DNA of 44,430 nucleotides, from assembly GCA_016839875.1 (NCBI GenBank), contig JAEOTK010000064.1, positions 1-44,430 on the forward strand, read 5' to 3'. A program made the translations under genes and the position numbers. The number at the start of each line of letters is the position of its first letter. Position 1 is the stretch's first letter. The notes beneath the pieces are model-generated. The model made no database searches and was not told the origin of the DNA. It saw nothing but the letters and a program-made list of their open reading frames with translations. Positions 41,794 to 44,430 of the stretch are shown here, one piece after another. The stretch is from Candidatus Heimdallarchaeota archaeon (GTDB taxonomy: Archaea; Asgardarchaeota; Heimdallarchaeia; Heimdallarchaeales; Heimdallarchaeaceae).

Positions 41794-41840
41794 TTTATTC
41801 GATTTAACTATAAAGATGTTTATGATAAATTTTTCCCAGC

Positions 41841-42389
41841 TTATGCTTCCCCTAGTTTCTCTGTTGATTTCATTAATGCTCCAATGTTGGAAGGAGTAAA
41901 GAAACCATCAAAATCACCAAATCGCTGTATGTATTCTACAATATGGTTTATTGGCTCTGCTGGCAAGGTAAATATCTGTTTAATTCCCTCTTCCTCACTC
42001 CCTATAATATCCTCTGTTGTAAATCTCACCCCTCTCTTCTTTTGAATTTCAACAACCTTTTCTATATCCTTAACTAGGTAAGCTAGGTGGTGAATTCTAC
42101 TTCCATTTTTTTGAACATATTTCTCAACTACTGAGTCATCAGTCAATCCTTCACTTACTACGATAATAGGCAAAGTATCATGCAATTTAATTGTACTAGT
42201 TATTGAATTAGTTGATATTACTTTGAAAGATTTAAATTCTTGATAAGAAGCTAGATTTATCAATTCAGCCATTGTTTTCTCCCTTTCTCCTTTTTTGACA
42301 CGATATGCAATATGGTCAAGTTTCAGTATAAGTTCAGATACCCCAGAATTTTGCATATCTTCATGTAACTTTGATAATTCGTTCATCAT
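41841..42389 (-). CDS. VOC-family protein resembling one half of 4-hydroxyphenylpyruvate dioxygenase
   Basis: A 182-residue vicinal-oxygen-chelate protein. The 2-His-1-carboxylate ligands expected for an HPPD-like iron site are visible: His26 (LKLDHIAYRV), His101 (GSRIHHLAYLV) and Glu152 (HIVEYIQRFGDFDGFF). The ending FTPSNIGALMKSTEK parallels the HPPD C-terminus. HPPD itself has two VOC modules and about 350-400 residues, so this is a single-module relative. The reaction is unknown. The upstream neighbour on the other strand is the AlkD-like gene. Confidence 0.75.
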   Translation of the reverse strand: MMNELSKLHEDMQNSGVSELILKLDHIAYRVKKGEREKTMAELINLASYQEFKSFKVISTNSITSTIKLHDTLPIIVVSEGLTDDSVVEKYVQKNGSRIHHLAYLVKDIEKVVEIQKKRGVRFTTEDIIGSEEEGIKQIFTLPAEPINHIVEYIQRFGDFDGFFTPSNIGALMKSTEKLGEA

Positions 42390-42505
42390 TTGATTTTTAC
42401 CTAAAGCAACGAATTTGTAAGCTATATTTTAAGCTTTATAAAAACCAAAATTAGGGGGATAATAATAGTTTATATTCTGAAATCCTTTTTCATACTTGAG
42501 AATGA

Positions 42506-43201
42506 ATGAAGTTAGAGGAAGTATTAGAAGAATTTGAGAAGAACAAGAATCCTGAAAACATTGAAGGAATGCAAAGATTTGGAATTGATCCTAAAAAAGT
42601 ATTTGGTCTAAAAATCCCCTTCCTTAGAAAAATGGCTAAGAAAATAAAAAAGAATCACGAACTAGCTTTACAGCTTTGGGATTTAGGATATCGTGAAACG
42701 ATGATTCTTGCATCTATGATTGATGATCCATCTATTATTACAGAAAATCAAATCGAGAAGTGGATTTCATCTCCCTATTATTCATACTGGGAAGTAGTAG
42801 ATCAAACTTGTATGAATCTTCTTTATCTTACTGATTTTGCATATACTAAAGTTGTAGAATGGAGCAAAAGAGAAGAAGAATTTGTTAAAAGAACTGCTTT
42901 TTCTTTAATTGCTGTTCTAGCTTGGAAGGATAAAACTGCTGAAGATGATCAACTTGAAGCATTTTTACCAATTATAAAGGAGCAATCAATAGATGAAAGA
43001 AACAATGTCAAGAAAGCTGTAAACTGGGCTCTACGACAGATTGGGAAACGTAATAGTAACCTTAATTCAAAAGCTCTTAAATCTGCAAAGGAAATATTGA
43101 ATACTGATTCTAAAAGTGCTAAATGGATAGCTAAAGATGCAATAAAAGAGTTAGAAAGTGATGCAATTCAAGATAGGTTAAAGAAACAAGAAAAAACATA
43201 A
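42506..43201 (+). CDS. AlkD-like DNA alkylation repair protein
   Basis: HEAT-repeat DNA glycosylase-like protein of 231 residues. VFGLKIPFLRKMAKKIKKNHELALQLWDLGYRETMILASMI matches the family N-terminus, SYWEVVDQTCMN carries the conserved Trp/Asp region of the AlkD active cleft, and VKRTAFSLIAVLAWKDK and ERNNVKKAVNWALRQIGKRN the later repeats. AlkD removes positively charged alkylated bases without base flipping; activity here is inferred from family. Single gene with ATG 42506. Confidence 0.88.
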   Translation: MKLEEVLEEFEKNKNPENIEGMQRFGIDPKKVFGLKIPFLRKMAKKIKKNHELALQLWDLGYRETMILASMIDDPSIITENQIEKWISSPYYSYWEVVDQTCMNLLYLTDFAYTKVVEWSKREEEFVKRTAFSLIAVLAWKDKTAEDDQLEAFLPIIKEQSIDERNNVKKAVNWALRQIGKRNSNLNSKALKSAKEILNTDSKSAKWIAKDAIKELESDAIQDRLKKQEKT

Positions 43202-43213
43202 ATTAGAAAGAAA

Positions 43214-43828
43214 TTATTCTTCTCCTCTCATTATCTTTTGTGTTTTACCTTTTATATCATTCAGTTCTAGGATTTTGTCCTTTAGAACATTAATCAATTG
43301 TTCATTATCAAATGCTTCCAATCTCCCATTGCAATGTTCACATTCAAAATTATTGTCCATTGCTTCCTGAAATGTTACTCTTGGACATTCAGGATTATTA
43401 CAAGTAAAGAACATGTTTGATTCTTCATATTCTAGTCGTGATTGAAGTTTTTCTAAAACCTCTTGTTGCTTCTTTTCTACAAACATATCGATTCTTTCTG
43501 GATGTAATGTCCAGAAGTAAACAAACCATCCTGTAGATTTATCCCTTATTCTTCTAAAGGTGGCAAGCTGTAAATCATAAAGCTTGTACAAGGATTTTCT
43601 TACTTGATTCAATCTCATATCAAGTTTCTCAGATATTTCTTCATCTGTTGTTTCTTCATCAGCATTTAATAAAACCAAAGTAACTTGCTTAACTTCCTCA
43701 CCAGCTATATCATCCACTACTTCAATAAGCGTTTGTCTTTGTCTTTCAGAGATATTAATGTTGGATGCAACTTTTGATGAGCTGACATCATCATCTTTCT
43801 CTTTGTCATTTACTCCTTCTTTAGACAT
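43214..43828 (-). CDS. tfe: Transcription initiation factor TFE subunit alpha
   Basis: Archaeal counterpart of TFIIE-alpha, stabilising the open promoter complex; 204 residues. Winged-helix domain (QVTLVLLNADEETTDEEISEKLDMRLNQVRKSLYKLYDLQLATF, then WFVYFWTLHPERIDMF) and a zinc ribbon (FTCNNPECPRVTFQEAMDNNFECEHCNGRLE). The first Cys pair is spaced CX4C where many homologues have CX2C. An N-terminal 30-residue charged extension and a C-terminal helix are additional. ATG 43828. Confidence 0.93.
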   Translation of the reverse strand: MSKEGVNDKEKDDDVSSSKVASNINISERQRQTLIEVVDDIAGEEVKQVTLVLLNADEETTDEEISEKLDMRLNQVRKSLYKLYDLQLATFRRIRDKSTGWFVYFWTLHPERIDMFVEKKQQEVLEKLQSRLEYEESNMFFTCNNPECPRVTFQEAMDNNFECEHCNGRLEAFDNEQLINVLKDKILELNDIKGKTQKIMRGEE

Positions 43829-43979
43829 GGATGACTTCCCACGTTAGCAATGGTGTTTAACAAAATGTTATGTATTTAAAGCTTCTTTAACTTTCTCTTA
43901 TGGAGGAAACCTGTTCTTACATCTAGAAGTATGTTCCATTAAGTAGAACAGAATCTGGGTTTTATCTGGCTAGAGTAAA

Positions 43980-43989
43980 GTAAATATAA
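43980..43989 (+). promoter_or_regulatory. TATA box of the M24 peptidase gene
   Basis: GTAAATATAA centred about 26 bases before ATG 44010, implying a leaderless transcript. Confidence 0.5.
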
Positions 43990-44009
43990 TGATTTGAAAT
44001 CTTTCCTTA

Positions 44010-44430
44010 ATGAGTCTTACTAAACAGAAAACTGATCAAGCCATAGAAATTTTGAACGAACTTGGAATAGATTTATGGTTAACATATGTAAGAAAAACTT
44101 CTGAAATTCATGATCCTGCACTGTATTTTCTTCTAGAGGATTCATGGCTAACTTGGCAATCAGTAATTATAATAACAAAAAGCGGTAGAAAAATCGCTAT
44201 CTGTGGTAGATATGATGTGCCAAATATAGAGCTAATGAGAGTATATGATACAATTATTGGATATGATGAAAGTATCAAAGAAGATTTGCTGAAAATATTG
44301 GACGAAGTTAAACCTGAAACTATTGCTATTAACTACGCAGAAGATAACGTAGCAGCTGATGGTCTCACTCATGGATTATGGTTGCGATTAACAAAGATGC
44401 TTGAAGGAACTAAATATAAAGAAAAATTAA
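44010..44430 (+). CDS. M24-family (Xaa-Pro aminopeptidase-like) protein, N-terminal part
   Basis: Open from ATG 44010 to the window edge (140 codons). The visible part matches the creatinase/prolidase N-terminal domain of M24 peptidases: AIEILNELGIDLWLTYVRKT, HDPALYFLL, VIIITKSGRKIAICGRYDV, ETIAINYAEDNVAADGLTHG. The metal-binding catalytic domain lies beyond the window, so neither activity nor completeness can be judged. Confidence 0.82.
   Translation, partial: MSLTKQKTDQAIEILNELGIDLWLTYVRKTSEIHDPALYFLLEDSWLTWQSVIIITKSGRKIAICGRYDVPNIELMRVYDTIIGYDESIKEDLLKILDEVKPETIAINYAEDNVAADGLTHGLWLRLTKMLEGTKYKEKL

Overview
The window is a gene-dense, AT-rich archaeal chromosome segment holding 53 protein genes (two cut by the window edges) and 3 tRNA genes. 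No gene-free stretch exceeds about 250 bases. The archaeal assignment rests on aIF2-alpha, TFE, Rpb4/RpoF and RpoL, Csl4, Nop10, NAC, SRP54, eL21, Hef, a GGQ release factor of the eRF1 type, an A-type ATPase, BHB-type tRNA intron processing with EndA, TrmY/Pus10, and TATA boxes placed about 26 bp upstream of start codons. The large share of eukaryote-like information genes, a membrane-anchored polyproline protein and bactofilin-like proteins make an Asgard (Heimdallarchaeia-like) archaeon my best guess. That placement is an inference and no marker here proves it. TAA, TAG and TGA all serve as stops.

Layout. 1-1448 (-): tail of a ribosomal operon (uL22, uS3), with uS3 ending in a repetitive Lys/Glu/Pro/Ala tail. 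1678-5777 (-): valyl-tRNA synthetase and a DHA2-type MFS exporter. 5930-8777: the fork-repair helicase/nuclease Hef, converging on a UPF0148 zinc-ribbon protein. 8905-12205: a patchwork of small or poorly known genes (NTF2-like protein, tRNA-Ile, two tandem DinB-fold proteins, a cupin-type phosphoglucose-isomerase homologue without its metal ligands, a small winged-helix-like protein). 12373-16060: release factor aRF1, UMP kinase, AspRS and an intron-bearing tRNA-Leu. 16212-18024: two tandem bactofilin-like beta-helix proteins. 18122-25799 (+): a long run of information-processing genes: SRP54, TrmY, Pus10, eL21, RpoF, DUF655, KsgA, a HemK/Mtq2-like methylase, TrmJ and a METTL5-like methylase. 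25806-29610: aIF2-alpha/Nop10, divergent DUF99, then Csl4-DUF2067-RpoL-RNase III-like. 29764-32383: isolated ATPase subunit D, the proline-rich membrane protein and RpiA. 32373-36548: PIN-ATPase-KH protein and EndA (-), Taw2-like and PUA proteins (+), NAC (-). 36569-41059: small membrane protein, ATPase F and H (-) diverging from A and B (+). 41194-44430: tRNA-Pro, flavin reductase-like and HPPD-like VOC proteins, AlkD-like protein, TFE and the start of an M24 peptidase.

Working together. Many of the genes maintain tRNA and ribosomes: EndA can process the intron of tRNA-Leu(UAA) in this same window, TrmY and Pus10 together should make N1-methylpseudouridine-54, TrmJ and Taw2 modify the anticodon arm, KsgA and the METTL5-like enzyme modify rRNA, and the HemK/Mtq2-like enzyme is a candidate to methylate the GGQ glutamine of aRF1. 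Points most worth a second look: the tandem bactofilin-like genes; the TM-coiled-coil-polyproline protein (possible profilin ligand); the metal-ligand-less cupin isomerase beside a winged-helix gene; an apparent AUU start codon on the PIN-ATPase gene; a release factor with NIKD in place of NIKS; and an AspRS whose discrimination residues look non-discriminating.
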